Part shown: piece by piece, positions 9,003 to 16,899 of the stretch | Layout of the letters: the number at the start of each line of letters is the position of its first letter | Numbering within the stretch: position 1 is the stretch's first letter | Origin: Reinekea thalattae | GTDB lineage: Bacteria > Pseudomonadota > Gammaproteobacteria > Pseudomonadales > Natronospirillaceae | DNA length: 64,000 bases | Assembly: GCF_008041945.1 (NCBI RefSeq) | Contig: NZ_VKAD01000003.1 | Span: 186,001-250,000 of the forward strand | Direction: 5' to 3' | The notes under the pieces: model-generated | Seen by the model: the letters and a program-made list of their open reading frames with translations, nothing else | What the model was told of the DNA's origin: nothing | The model's database searches: none | Made by a program: the position numbers and the translations under genes

Positions 9003-9716
9003 ATGCCTAATTTTTCAATAGATCAACACACCTCTGCGCAGTTTAACGCAGAGCTAGAAGAAGCTCGCAAAAACCTAATGGAAATGGGTGGAATTGTAGA
9101 GCAGCAAATTGAGATCGCACTGAAATCATTGATTGATGTTGATATCGAGTTGGCTGAAAAAACCATCAAGATGGATAAAGAAGTCAACAAGATGGAAGTC
9201 AAAATCGATAAGGAAACGACTCAGATTTTGGCGAAACGCCATCCGGCGGCAACCGATTTGCGCTTTATCATTTCTGTTTCGAAAACAGTCAATGATTTAG
9301 AGCGAATTGGTGACGAAGCTTCAAAAATCGCCCAGCAGTCGATCGAGCTATCTAAAGATGGTGCCGGCCCTCAAGGCTATGTCGAATTGCGTCACATCGG
9401 TGAAAAAGTCCGAGAAATGGTACAGGCCTCGCTTGATGCCTTTGCGCGTTTGGATACCGATGCCGCGTTTGAAGTGTTGCAGCAAGATAAAAAGGTCGAT
9501 TTAGAGTACAACACCGCAGTACGTACGCTAGTCACCAAAATGATGGAAGATCCACGCACCATCACTCGCGCGATCAACGTTCTTTGGTCACTTCGTGCCT
9601 TCGAACGTATTGGTGATCATGCCCGCAACATTGCCATGAACGTTATTTATCTCGTTAAGGGCAAGGACGTACGCCACAAGAAACTAGAAAAAATCGAAGA
9701 AACGCTGAACAAGTAA
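9003..9716 (+). CDS. phoU: Phosphate signalling protein PhoU
   Basis: PhoU links the Pst transporter to the PhoR kinase and keeps the Pho response off when phosphate is plentiful. The 237-residue protein has the two repeated three-helix bundles of the family, each with a metal-binding helix: NDLERIGDEASKIA near residue 98 and RAFERIGDHARNIA near residue 200. It is the last gene of the operon, 10 bp after pstB, and is followed by a terminator. Confidence 0.96.
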   Translation: MPNFSIDQHTSAQFNAELEEARKNLMEMGGIVEQQIEIALKSLIDVDIELAEKTIKMDKEVNKMEVKIDKETTQILAKRHPAATDLRFIISVSKTVNDLERIGDEASKIAQQSIELSKDGAGPQGYVELRHIGEKVREMVQASLDAFARLDTDAAFEVLQQDKKVDLEYNTAVRTLVTKMMEDPRTITRAINVLWSLRAFERIGDHARNIAMNVIYLVKGKDVRHKKLEKIEETLNK

Positions 9717-9745
9717 GCAAGGTTCCCGCTAATTCTCGATTATTA

Positions 9746-9777
9746 AGGCCGCAACGAGCAATCCGCGCGGCTTTTTT
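9746..9777 (+). terminator. Terminator after phoU
   Basis: GCCGC (9748-9752) pairs with GCGGC (9767-9771), followed by six T residues. It lies 30 bp after the phoU stop and closes the pst operon. Confidence 0.7.
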
Positions 9778-9829
9778 CTGCCTAGAAAACCGAGCTAAAA
9801 ATAAAAAGCTGTTATTTATCATATAGTTG

Positions 9830-9858
9830 TTGACCTTTTTGTAACGGATCTATATAGT
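9830..9858 (+). promoter_or_regulatory. Promoter of tRNA-Thr
   Basis: A -35 box TTGACC (9830-9835) and a -10 box TATAGT (9853-9858) are separated by 17 bp. A GC-containing discriminator follows and the tRNA starts 12 bp further on. Confidence 0.75.
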
Positions 9859-9870
9859 TCGCCTCCGTTA

Positions 9871-9946
<76 letters not shown>

Positions 9947-9952
9947 AACATA

Positions 9953-9986
9953 GAAAGCCCCGTAACCATTTGGTTACGGGGCTTTC
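9953..9986 (+). terminator. Terminator after tRNA-Thr
   Basis: A perfect 16-bp stem (9953-9968 with 9971-9986) with a 2-base loop starts 7 bases after the tRNA. The tail is only weakly T-rich, so it may also act as a processing barrier. Confidence 0.7.
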
Positions 9987-10139
9987 GTCATTATGGGCTA
10001 GTGATAAATGGATTATTTTTAAAACTAGATCTCAAATCTTCAGATTCCAGCTTTTTTGCTCTCGCACCGCTTGATGATTTATGGCTCAATAGCCTAAGTT
10101 ATTTATTTACTTATCCTTACATATACAGAGTAGTAGCTC

Positions 10140-10469
10140 ATGATTACTGATTTACTGGTACAGTTTTCGGATTTCTTCCGACCGCATTTAACCTTTATAT
10201 CGTCAGCTCTTATTGCAACCATCTTGACGATCTACGGCGGGCATTTGAATAAAGCCATTTGGGCTTTAGTAGGAAATGCTCATTTTGTTATACGAACCTT
10301 GGTCTTTGTCGCTTTATGTACGTTTGGATACGGCGCTATCGCTGTTTATTGCTTACCTATAGTCGAAGAACTGTTTCTGTTCTCCGGTCACATGTGGCTT
10401 GGTGTACTGATCGTCGTCAGCTTTGCTTTCATTGGCTATCTGGCCGAAAAGCACAGTCGCAAAGAGTAA
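10140..10469 (+). CDS. DUF3392-family small membrane protein
   Basis: A 109-residue inner-membrane protein with about three hydrophobic helices: residues 16-33 (LTFISSALIATILTIYGG), 48-72 and 82-101. The pattern of an N-terminal amphipathic DLLVQFSDFF segment followed by IATILTIYGGHLNK matches the DUF3392 family of gammaproteobacteria, whose function is unknown. It overlaps the start region of the next gene. Family recognition is from memory and moderately firm. Confidence 0.75.
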   Translation: MITDLLVQFSDFFRPHLTFISSALIATILTIYGGHLNKAIWALVGNAHFVIRTLVFVALCTFGYGAIAVYCLPIVEELFLFSGHMWLGVLIVVSFAFIGYLAEKHSRKE

Positions 10470-11284
10470 TCGCAGCCCTTGGGCTGAGCTTAGCTCCAGC
10501 ACTGTTTGCGTTTGAACAAAGTGGCCACCAGATGGTGGCACAGCTGATGATTCCTTACCTGAACAGCGGTGCTCAGGCAGAAATGCAGCGCCTGCTTGGT
10601 GATAATTGGCAGCGCAGTCTGGTGCGTAATGCGGCTTCGGTAGAAGCTGAAATGACGCGACCATCTAAGCCACACCTTCGAGCTTTGCAGTTCACCCTAT
10701 TCGATGTTGATGACGAGGGTTTCGACCCTGCTAAGCATTGTCCTAATGCGGTCTGTTCGGTTGGTGCCATTTTAGAGTCAGAGCAAGTCTTGCAGATCAG
10801 TTCGTACTCGGTTCGGGAAAAACGCGAAGCGCTGCAATATTTAATGCATTACACCTTAGAGCTGCACATTCCAATGAATAGCGGGCTTATTCGTGACGAA
10901 GGTGGCCAAAAGATCTTTTTGGATGGTGAATCGTTACAGCCTATTAACCTGTCGTTTATTTGGAACTATGACCTGTATCGACGGTTAGATGCGCACTGGT
11001 TCGGTTTTGCTCAAGAACTGTATCGCGAAATGCGCGCCATGGAAGATTTAGATAGCTGGGTCGAATCCGACAGGCCTCAAGATTGGGCTTACGAAACCAA
11101 CCGTATAGCCGTTGAGCAAGCTTATCCGTTGGCTGCCGAAGGCCGTTATTCCGCCGAGTTAATGAACGAAGGCCAGAAAATATTGGAACTGCAATTGATG
11201 AAGGCGGCCTATAGAACGGCTTTTTTACTCAATAAAATGCATCCTGAGCCGACAGAGTTAATGACGCAGGAAGATAGTGAATAA
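10394..11284 (+). CDS. Divergent S1/P1-nuclease-like exported protein, start uncertain
   Basis: From about base 10495 the protein follows the S1/P1 nuclease plan. It has an N-terminal GHQMVAQLM helix after a signal-like stretch (VIAALGLSLAPALFA), a LLGDNW turn, CPNAVCSVGAI, and REALQYLMHYTLELHIPMN in place of the family's HxxGDxHxPxH. The family pattern NLHxxWD reads NLSFIWN here, so a zinc-binding His and Asp are Ser and Asn; the mature N-terminal Trp ligand is Phe. There is no ATG. The nearest ordinary start is GTG 10394, inside the preceding gene and without a ribosome-binding site. ATC at 10469 overlaps that gene's stop. It may be a non-catalytic homologue or a decaying gene. Confidence 0.6.
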   Translation: MAWCTDRRQLCFHWLSGRKAQSQRVIAALGLSLAPALFAFEQSGHQMVAQLMIPYLNSGAQAEMQRLLGDNWQRSLVRNAASVEAEMTRPSKPHLRALQFTLFDVDDEGFDPAKHCPNAVCSVGAILESEQVLQISSYSVREKREALQYLMHYTLELHIPMNSGLIRDEGGQKIFLDGESLQPINLSFIWNYDLYRRLDAHWFGFAQELYREMRAMEDLDSWVESDRPQDWAYETNRIAVEQAYPLAAEGRYSAELMNEGQKILELQLMKAAYRTAFLLNKMHPEPTELMTQEDSE

Positions 11285-11305
11285 GTCAGATAATTTCCTA
11301 CCTAT

Positions 11306-11379
11306 TTGCTAAACGCTTGCTAAGCTTATAATTCTTATGATCGATTAGTTTATAACTGGCTAAGCTGGAAAAGCTTAGC
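11306..11379 (+). promoter_or_regulatory. Candidate promoter and leader hairpin of the response regulator
   Basis: A perfect -10 TATAAT (11327-11332) lies 15 bp after TTGCTA (11306-11311). Downstream, GCTAAGCT (11359-11366) and AGCTTAGC (11372-11379) form an 8-bp hairpin with a GGAAA loop in what would be the leader. No T run follows, so it is not an intrinsic terminator. Confidence 0.45.
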
Positions 11380-11425
11380 TTGCGCGTCCTAGTCGTCGTT
11401 AATTTTATTCATTTTCGAGGGATAC

Positions 11426-12376
11426 ATGCAGAAGCTCAATTTTCTGATCGTAGATGACGCTTCCTTTATACGCGACTTGGTGAAAAGAGCGCTGAAAAGT
11501 CAGTTTCAAAACTGCCAGATTGATGAAGCCGCCAATGGCAAAAAGGGCCAAACCCTTTTAACCAAAAATCAGTACGACCTGATCCTTTGTGATTGGGAAA
11601 TGCCAGAGATGTCAGGCTTAGAGTTGCTGCAATGGTATCGCGGCTATGAAGTCGAAAATGGCATCACTAAAAAGCCTTTTATGATGGTGACCAGTCGTGG
11701 TGAAAAAGAGCATGTTGTTACCGCAGTACAGGCAGGTGTTTCAGAATACATTGGCAAGCCATTTAGCCCAGATCAGTTACTGAAAAAGGTTTTCAAACTC
11801 TTACTGGTGACTCATAAAGAGCTGATTCGCGCCATTGTTGCGGGCACGCAAGAGAAAAACCCTTTTGCGCCAGCTTCGCCAGGAGTCGGTAGTAATGATT
11901 CTGCATCTCTATTAACAGGAGGTGGCGCTGCACCGGCGGCAAAACAGCCTGCAAAAACCAGTGCAGCTCAATCATCAGCCGGTCTATTAGCTGCCGGCTC
12001 TATGAGTAATTCGCTCGTTGATAAAACACCAGCGAGGGGCGCAGCAGCCAAAGGCGGTAAGAAAAATCTTGGTAACGTTGATATTCGTACTCCGGATAAT
12101 AGTTGGAATGCGATACTTAGAGATATCAACCTAACAGGTGCCTCAGTACAGATTGATTTTTCTGGTTCGGCACCACCGAGGGTGCTTGAGCAGGTGGTTA
12201 TTGATATTCAGCCTAAAGGTCGCGACATTGCGCGTATCAATGCCTTTGTAACATCAGTTGGACTCACATCGAAGGCGCTTGATTGCCATCAGGCTGACGT
12301 GATGATCCATGTTGTTGATGACGATAATGATAAGATGGAAGCGCTTACTTACTTTGTTGCAGAGGTGCGCCGATAG
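11426..12376 (+). CDS. Response regulator with C-terminal PilZ-like domain
   Basis: A 316-residue two-domain protein. Residues 1-125 are a CheY-like receiver: acidic pair in LIVDDASF (9-11), phosphoacceptor Asp in LILCDWEMPEMSG (about 55), Thr/Ser in MMVTSRG and Lys in YIGKPFSP. Residues 140-215 are an Ala/Ser/Gly/Pro-rich linker. Residues 220-316 resemble PilZ, with DINLTGASVQI in place of the D/NxSxxG motif. The upstream RxxxR needed for cyclic-di-GMP is not visible, so nucleotide binding is doubtful. It has no adjacent kinase. A role in surface motility or chemosensory control is inference only. Confidence 0.75.
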   Translation: MQKLNFLIVDDASFIRDLVKRALKSQFQNCQIDEAANGKKGQTLLTKNQYDLILCDWEMPEMSGLELLQWYRGYEVENGITKKPFMMVTSRGEKEHVVTAVQAGVSEYIGKPFSPDQLLKKVFKLLLVTHKELIRAIVAGTQEKNPFAPASPGVGSNDSASLLTGGGAAPAAKQPAKTSAAQSSAGLLAAGSMSNSLVDKTPARGAAAKGGKKNLGNVDIRTPDNSWNAILRDINLTGASVQIDFSGSAPPRVLEQVVIDIQPKGRDIARINAFVTSVGLTSKALDCHQADVMIHVVDDDNDKMEALTYFVAEVRR

Positions 12377-12389
12377 GCGCATTGCTCTG

Positions 12390-12416
12390 CGAGCCATCAT
12401 TTCTGGTGGCTTTTTC
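12390..12416 (+). terminator. Terminator after the response regulator
   Basis: AGCCATCA (12392-12399) pairs with TGGTGGCT (12404-12411, one G-U pair) around a TTTC loop, followed by five T residues. It separates this gene from converging phoR. Confidence 0.8.
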
Positions 12417-12515
12417 TCTCTGCCCTTTGGCTGTCTTTTCTTTTTATTTCTTGTTCGACTGTAAACCGCCGTACTGCTTAATTTGGGTAGTTTGCTAGGC
12501 TCTAGGCTAGAACTG

Positions 12516-13835
12516 CTAGTTGGAATATTCCGTTTCTACCTGTTCTGGGCTTAGTAAGCGAGATTCAGGGAACATGCAGCTAAAGGTCGATCCTTTGCCT
12601 TTTTCACTGCGAATATCTAGGCGAGCTTCGTGGCGTGCCAAGGCGTGCTTAGTAATCGCCAGCCCTAAGCCGGTGCCACCCTGTTCGCTCGAGCGGCCAG
12701 GATCGACGCGATAAAAGCGTTCGGTTAAGCGTGGGATATGATGCTGTTCAATGCCTTCACCTTCATCCGTGACGCTTAACACGGCACCGCGTTTGGTTTT
12801 GTGCCAGCTGATGGTGACTGTCGTTCCTGCAGGGCTATAGTTAACGGCGTTAAATACTAGGTTATTCAGTGCGGAGCGGACTTCACTACGACTGCCGCGC
12901 AACCAGTAATCGCTTTGGCAGTCGATAACAATGTTATGGTTTTGACTGGCTGAAAGCTCGCTAGCATCGGCGGCGGCCTGCTCAATAAAGCTGGGTAAAT
13001 TGATGGCGTGATCAGTTTGATTATGTTCGCTGTCCAGCCGAGTGAGCAGCAACAGGTCATTGACCAGATTAGCCATACGCAAGGTTTGGTTGTTCATGGT
13101 ATTTAACGCCTTTTCGATTGGCGGCGCTAAATTTTCAGAAAAACTAAGGATGTTTTCTAAATGGCCTTTGAGCACGGTAATAGGTGTTTTTAACTCGTGC
13201 GAGGCATTGGCAACAAAGTCCTGACGCATCTGTTCTAGTTGAGTCAGTCGTGTTACGTCGCGCAAGAACAGTAAACGCTCACCTTCACCGTAGACCGTCA
13301 ATGAGATCTGAATAAAACCCTGTTGCTGAGCCGGGTTTTCTAAGGTGATCGGGTCGAGAGTGGCGTGCCGATTGTAATATTTGATAAAGCTAGGATCACG
13401 AATCAGGTTGGTCAGCAATTGGCCATGATCGTTTTTCCGTAAGTTCAGTAAGTCTCTTGCCGCGCTGTTCCACCATTGGATGCCGCCATTGGCGTCGAGA
13501 ATGATAATGCCGTCGCTAAGCGCTTCAGTGGAACTGCGAATACGCTTTAGTACACCTCGATATTCACGAATTTGATCACGGTGATCTCGCTGTACGCGAT
13601 AGAGGTGATCAAAAATAAGACCCCAAAGACCACTCGAGTCCGGCGGGGTTTTACGAGAACCAGAAACCAGCCAAGAGACCAAGCGGTGCTGTTGGTAGAG
13701 AATCCAGAAGAGGTAGCCCGTTACAGCCATGGTTGCCCATAACCAGGGCGCGCCAAACAAGTAACCGACCGTTAAAATTAAGATAAAAGAAACGATCAGT
13801 TTTTGGTAATAGTTTGGCCGTATATCGCGAATCAT
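12516..13835 (-). CDS. phoR: Phosphate regulon sensor kinase PhoR
   Basis: Membrane histidine kinase that phosphorylates PhoB when phosphate is scarce. The 439-residue protein has two N-terminal transmembrane segments (about 12-46), a PAS domain (about 98-195, DGIIILDANGGIQWWN), a HisKA domain with the phospho-His in NASHELKTP (His213), and a HATPase domain with N box NLVFNAVNYS and G boxes DEGEGIE and GTGLGLAI. The short periplasmic loop is typical of PhoR. Its ATG overlaps the phoB stop by 4 bp (ATGA), so the two are translationally coupled. The partners Pst and PhoU are encoded at 4260-9716. Confidence 0.95.
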   Translation of the reverse strand: MIRDIRPNYYQKLIVSFILILTVGYLFGAPWLWATMAVTGYLFWILYQQHRLVSWLVSGSRKTPPDSSGLWGLIFDHLYRVQRDHRDQIREYRGVLKRIRSSTEALSDGIIILDANGGIQWWNSAARDLLNLRKNDHGQLLTNLIRDPSFIKYYNRHATLDPITLENPAQQQGFIQISLTVYGEGERLLFLRDVTRLTQLEQMRQDFVANASHELKTPITVLKGHLENILSFSENLAPPIEKALNTMNNQTLRMANLVNDLLLLTRLDSEHNQTDHAINLPSFIEQAAADASELSASQNHNIVIDCQSDYWLRGSRSEVRSALNNLVFNAVNYSPAGTTVTISWHKTKRGAVLSVTDEGEGIEQHHIPRLTERFYRVDPGRSSEQGGTGLGLAITKHALARHEARLDIRSEKGKGSTFSCMFPESRLLSPEQVETEYSN

Positions 13836-14539
13836 TGACTATCCATTTCGGTTAGCTTGGTCGAGAATCGATATCCTGTTCCGCGCACCGTTTGAATTAA
13901 AGGTTTAAATTCGTCGCCCAGTGCTTTACGGAGTCTTCGTATATGAACATCCACCGTGCGCTCGTCGACATAAACATTTCCACCCCAAACCTGGTCTAGC
14001 AATTGGCTGCGCGTATAGGCGCGCTCAGGGTGGCTCATAAAGAATTGTAACAGTCTAAACTCGGTTGGGCCCATGGAAAGTTCAGCACTATGAGCGGTGA
14101 CTCGGTGTGAGTTAGGGTCCAAACGTAAACCGTTAACATCGATCGGGGCATCAATCCCCGCGGGCGTAGAGCGCCGTAAGACGGCCTTTAGGCGTGCTAC
14201 TAACTCTCTCGGTGAGAAAGGCTTGGTAATGTAATCATCAGCACCGGCCTCTAAGCCTGCAATTTTATGATCCTCTTCACCTTTGGCGGTGAGCATGATG
14301 ATTGGAATCTCAGCGGTTAGAGGGTCCCGTTTTAAGCGACGCGCCAGTTCAACACCACTGACATGCGGCATCATCCAATCTAGCAGAATAAGATCCGGTT
14401 TTTGGTCAACAACAAGACCGTGGGCATCTTGCCCGTTAGCCGCTTCAATAGTGTGATAGCCAGCCATCTCTAAAGCCGCTGCAATCACTTCTCGGATTGC
14501 CGCTTCGTCATCGACAATTAAAATGCTCCGCGTTGACAT
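13832..14539 (-). CDS. phoB: Phosphate regulon response regulator PhoB
   Basis: DNA-binding activator of the Pho regulon. The ATG at 14539 (MSTRSILIVDD) is preferred over a GTG 15 bp upstream because a GGAGGA sequence sits 8 bases before it. The 235-residue protein has an N-terminal receiver with acidic residues at 10-11, phosphoacceptor Asp54 (LLDWMMP) and Lys105 (YITKPF), then an OmpR-type winged helix with RLLQFFMSHPERAYTRSQLLD, VDVHIRRLRKAL and VRGTGYRF. A Pho box lies upstream, so it is probably self-activating. Confidence 0.96.
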   Translation of the reverse strand: MSTRSILIVDDEAAIREVIAAALEMAGYHTIEAANGQDAHGLVVDQKPDLILLDWMMPHVSGVELARRLKRDPLTAEIPIIMLTAKGEEDHKIAGLEAGADDYITKPFSPRELVARLKAVLRRSTPAGIDAPIDVNGLRLDPNSHRVTAHSAELSMGPTEFRLLQFFMSHPERAYTRSQLLDQVWGGNVYVDERTVDVHIRRLRKALGDEFKPLIQTVRGTGYRFSTKLTEMDSQ

Positions 14540-14576
14540 CTCTGTGTCCTCCACAAAATAGCGAAAATAATCGCAC

Positions 14577-14629
14577 TATTTAACGCGACATATATGACAA
14601 AAATACTACAACTGTCATACAACTGTCAG
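14577..14629 (-). promoter_or_regulatory. Pho box and promoter of phoB (two-facing repeat array)
   Basis: Read toward phoB, units TTGTATG (14622-14616), TTGTAGT (14611-14605) and TTGTCAT (14600-14594) recur every 11 bp. A -10-like TTAAAT/TAAATA begins ten bases beyond the last, the same geometry as at pstS. Read on the plus strand, the same DNA gives the stronger pair CTGTCAT (14612-14618) and CTGTCAG (14623-14629) joined by ACAA. The array overlaps the last codons of ubiA. PhoB binding is inferred from this pattern. Confidence 0.7.
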
Positions 14630-15489
14630 AAAGTAGTAGCGTAGTGGAGAATGAGAGTTGTAAACAGCAATAAACCGATCCAGTGGTTATTTAAAAATGC
14701 TTTAAAGCAGGCGTCACGATCACGGTGCCGAATCAACCATTGCTGGTAGCCAAACAGTAAGGCTGTCAGCGAGACGCCGATCCACCAAAATAGCCCGAGT
14801 TCGGCTTGTAGGCCTAATAGCGCCCAGCTGGTTAGTGCTAATAGCTGGATGAGACCGACGATTAGTCGATCGTATTGACCAAATAAAATGGCCGTTGAAC
14901 GTACGCCTAGCTGCAAATCGTCGTCACGATCAACCATCGCGTAAAGGGTGTCGTAGGCAACGGTCCAGAGTACGGTGGCTAAAAACAATAACCAGGTGCT
15001 GTTAGACAGTGGCACATCAAGAGCGCTATACGACATGGGAATCGCCCAAGCGAAAGCCGCGCCGAGAACAACTTGCGGCAAATAGGTGTAGCGTTTCATG
15101 AATGGATAGCAGGCGGCTAATAACACGGCGACCAGCGACAGCTGTACCGTTCGCCAGTTGGTTAGTAGCACCAATAAAAACGACATTAAAATAAGGCCAA
15201 AAAATAAGAACAATGCTTCTCTTTCGGTTACCAAGCCTAACGGAATCGGTCTGTTTTTAGTGCGCTTAACATGGCCGTCGATTTTTCGGTCAGCGTAGTC
15301 GTTAATAATGCAGCCCGCTGAACGCATAAAGATGACACCCAAAATAAAGATGATAAAGACTTTAGGGTCAGGGAAGCCTTCGGCTGCGATCCATAGCGCA
15401 CTTAATGTCGGCCAGAGCAATAGATAAATGCCAATTGGGCGATTCAAACGAGTGAGATGGATGTAGTGTTTTAAGGATTCTTTATTCAT
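14626..15489 (-). CDS. ubiA: 4-hydroxybenzoate octaprenyltransferase
   Basis: Integral membrane prenyltransferase that attaches the polyprenyl chain to 4-hydroxybenzoate in ubiquinone synthesis. The 287-residue protein matches the family length. It shows the first Asp-rich motif MRSAGCIINDYADRKIDGHV (about 55-74, NDxxDxxxD) and the second YDTLYAMVDRDDDLQLGVRS (about 180-199, DxxxD), plus multiple hydrophobic helices. It lies downstream of ubiC, 109 bp apart, the same pairing as in E. coli. Its 3' end overlaps the phoB control region. Confidence 0.95.
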   Translation of the reverse strand: MNKESLKHYIHLTRLNRPIGIYLLLWPTLSALWIAAEGFPDPKVFIIFILGVIFMRSAGCIINDYADRKIDGHVKRTKNRPIPLGLVTEREALFLFFGLILMSFLLVLLTNWRTVQLSLVAVLLAACYPFMKRYTYLPQVVLGAAFAWAIPMSYSALDVPLSNSTWLLFLATVLWTVAYDTLYAMVDRDDDLQLGVRSTAILFGQYDRLIVGLIQLLALTSWALLGLQAELGLFWWIGVSLTALLFGYQQWLIRHRDRDACFKAFLNNHWIGLLLFTTLILHYATTF

Positions 15490-15598
15490 AGAATCGGTAC
15501 TGACTCCGTATCGAGAATGTATGTCTGGTCGTATCGCAGCGGCTTATTGTGAATCATTGGTCGCCCATTCGTTGACTAATCATTCACTGGTTGACAAG

Positions 15599-16168
15599 TT
15601 AATAGGCGGGCGCGTCGTGTAAAAATACTTCTGTCACCACCACAGGGTAGTCGTCTAGGCAGTATTTGGTTCGTCGCCCCCAAAGCTCATCCGCTGATGT
15701 TGAACCTGTAGGGTTAATTAAAGCACTGACCGGCAATTTTGCTGCGCTTCTGTCTGCTATTTTTAATCTAGGGTTTGCAAACAGCAGTTCACCCAAGGGG
15801 CGATTGTTCAGTTTTTGCAGTTCGCTTAACGGACTGTTGTCGATCAGCGGCATAACGCTACGTGCAAATACCCAAGGTTGGCCGTCACCCAATAAATAAA
15901 CTTCACGCACCCAGTAATTGGGATAGATCTGTGCAACATCAAGGCTGAGTTGTTCATGCGGATCAATTTCAGCCAGGCGCTCATGGATGATGTTGACTGA
16001 AAATTGTTGGCAGCGGTCTTTTAATCGCAGCGTCAGCGACTCGGTATTACAAAGCCATTGCAGTGTCATGGCACTAAGTGATGAGTCTTTTTTAATGGCT
16101 GTACACGAGCCCCACAGGGAGTCTTGGTAGTGATCAAGCCAGTTGTTAGGGTCTTTGCTGAGCGGCAT
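15599..16168 (-). CDS. ubiC: Chorismate pyruvate-lyase UbiC
   Basis: Splits chorismate into 4-hydroxybenzoate and pyruvate, the first committed step of ubiquinone synthesis. The 189-residue protein has the family's REVYLLGDGQPWVFARSVMP segment (about 88-107) and NNRPLGELLF with the active-site region. The ATG at 16168 is chosen; a TTG immediately upstream is less likely, and GAGG lies at suitable distance. It precedes ubiA on the same strand and probably shares its transcript. Confidence 0.88.
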   Translation of the reverse strand: MPLSKDPNNWLDHYQDSLWGSCTAIKKDSSLSAMTLQWLCNTESLTLRLKDRCQQFSVNIIHERLAEIDPHEQLSLDVAQIYPNYWVREVYLLGDGQPWVFARSVMPLIDNSPLSELQKLNNRPLGELLFANPRLKIADRSAAKLPVSALINPTGSTSADELWGRRTKYCLDDYPVVVTEVFLHDAPAY

Positions 16169-16398
16169 CAAGAATGGCCTCGTAAAAAATCGACACTATT
16201 ATTAAGTAGTGGTTGATCGACTGTAAATGTTCTCTAGTCTTTAATAATACCGATTGAGGGAAAATAGGCTTGGCAAAAGCCTCTAGGACTGGGTAACCTA
16301 GCTGAACTTGAGTTTTTATCGGTGCTAATAACCGCGTTACAGATATCGAGCTATAAGAAAAACGACATTATAAAGCGAAATTTTAAAGGGAGTATATC

Positions 16399-16674
16399 AT
16401 GCGAAAACCTGATTTAGCGGCGGCTCTAGCAGAGCGAGCAGATCTAACTAAAGACAAAGCTAACGAAGTATTAAACGAACTTCTAGATCAAATAACCCTT
16501 ACAGTATCGAAAGGTGAATCCGTTTCTCTGATTGGTTTTGGGACATTTGAAACACGTTCACGCGCTAAGCGTATGGGTAAAAACCCTCAAACAGGCGCAG
16601 CAATTGAAATTCCAGCCAGTAATACGGTTGCCTTTAAGCCTGGTAAAGCGCTAAAAGAAGCCTGTAATTCGTAA
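16399..16674 (+). CDS. HU-family DNA-binding protein
   Basis: A 91-residue histone-like protein. It has the N-terminal helical dimer region (RKPDLAAALAERADLTKDKA), the signature GFGTFETRSRAKRMGKNPQTG leading into the beta arm (about 46-65), and the C-terminal FKPGKALKEA. HU bends DNA and compacts the nucleoid. The N-terminus MRKPDLAAA differs slightly from enteric HupA/HupB, so I give no paralogue name. An AAGGGAG ribosome-binding site precedes the ATG and a terminator follows. Confidence 0.92.
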   Translation: MRKPDLAAALAERADLTKDKANEVLNELLDQITLTVSKGESVSLIGFGTFETRSRAKRMGKNPQTGAAIEIPASNTVAFKPGKALKEACNS

Positions 16675-16704
16675 TTGAGCGTTTTACATTGAATGATCGT
16701 ATTG

Positions 16705-16738
16705 AAAAAGCCCGTTACATTTGTTGCGGGCTTTTTTA
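16705..16738 (+). terminator. Terminator after the HU gene
   Basis: AAAAAGCCCG (16705-16714) pairs with CGGGCTTTTT (16727-16736) around a 12-base loop, with the T run continuing to 16737. Confidence 0.85.
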
Positions 16739-16899
16739 TGCGCGAGCTAACAGTAGGCGTTCTGATCGATTATTGATCAACTCTGTATTTGATCGGCATA
16801 GATTCGTTCTGCTGCTTATGTTTTTGCTGTCGAGCCGTTATTATTGCCGCCAGTTTTTACTATTGTCATTTATCATAATCGTAGCTAAGAGAGGACTTC

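Noticed and set aside
10430..10495. Programmed -1 frameshift joining DUF3392 to the nuclease-like protein
   Set aside because: The nuclease frame is at -1, but no canonical slippery heptamer or downstream stem is visible, and a membrane-exported fusion makes little sense with the signal-like stretch that follows.
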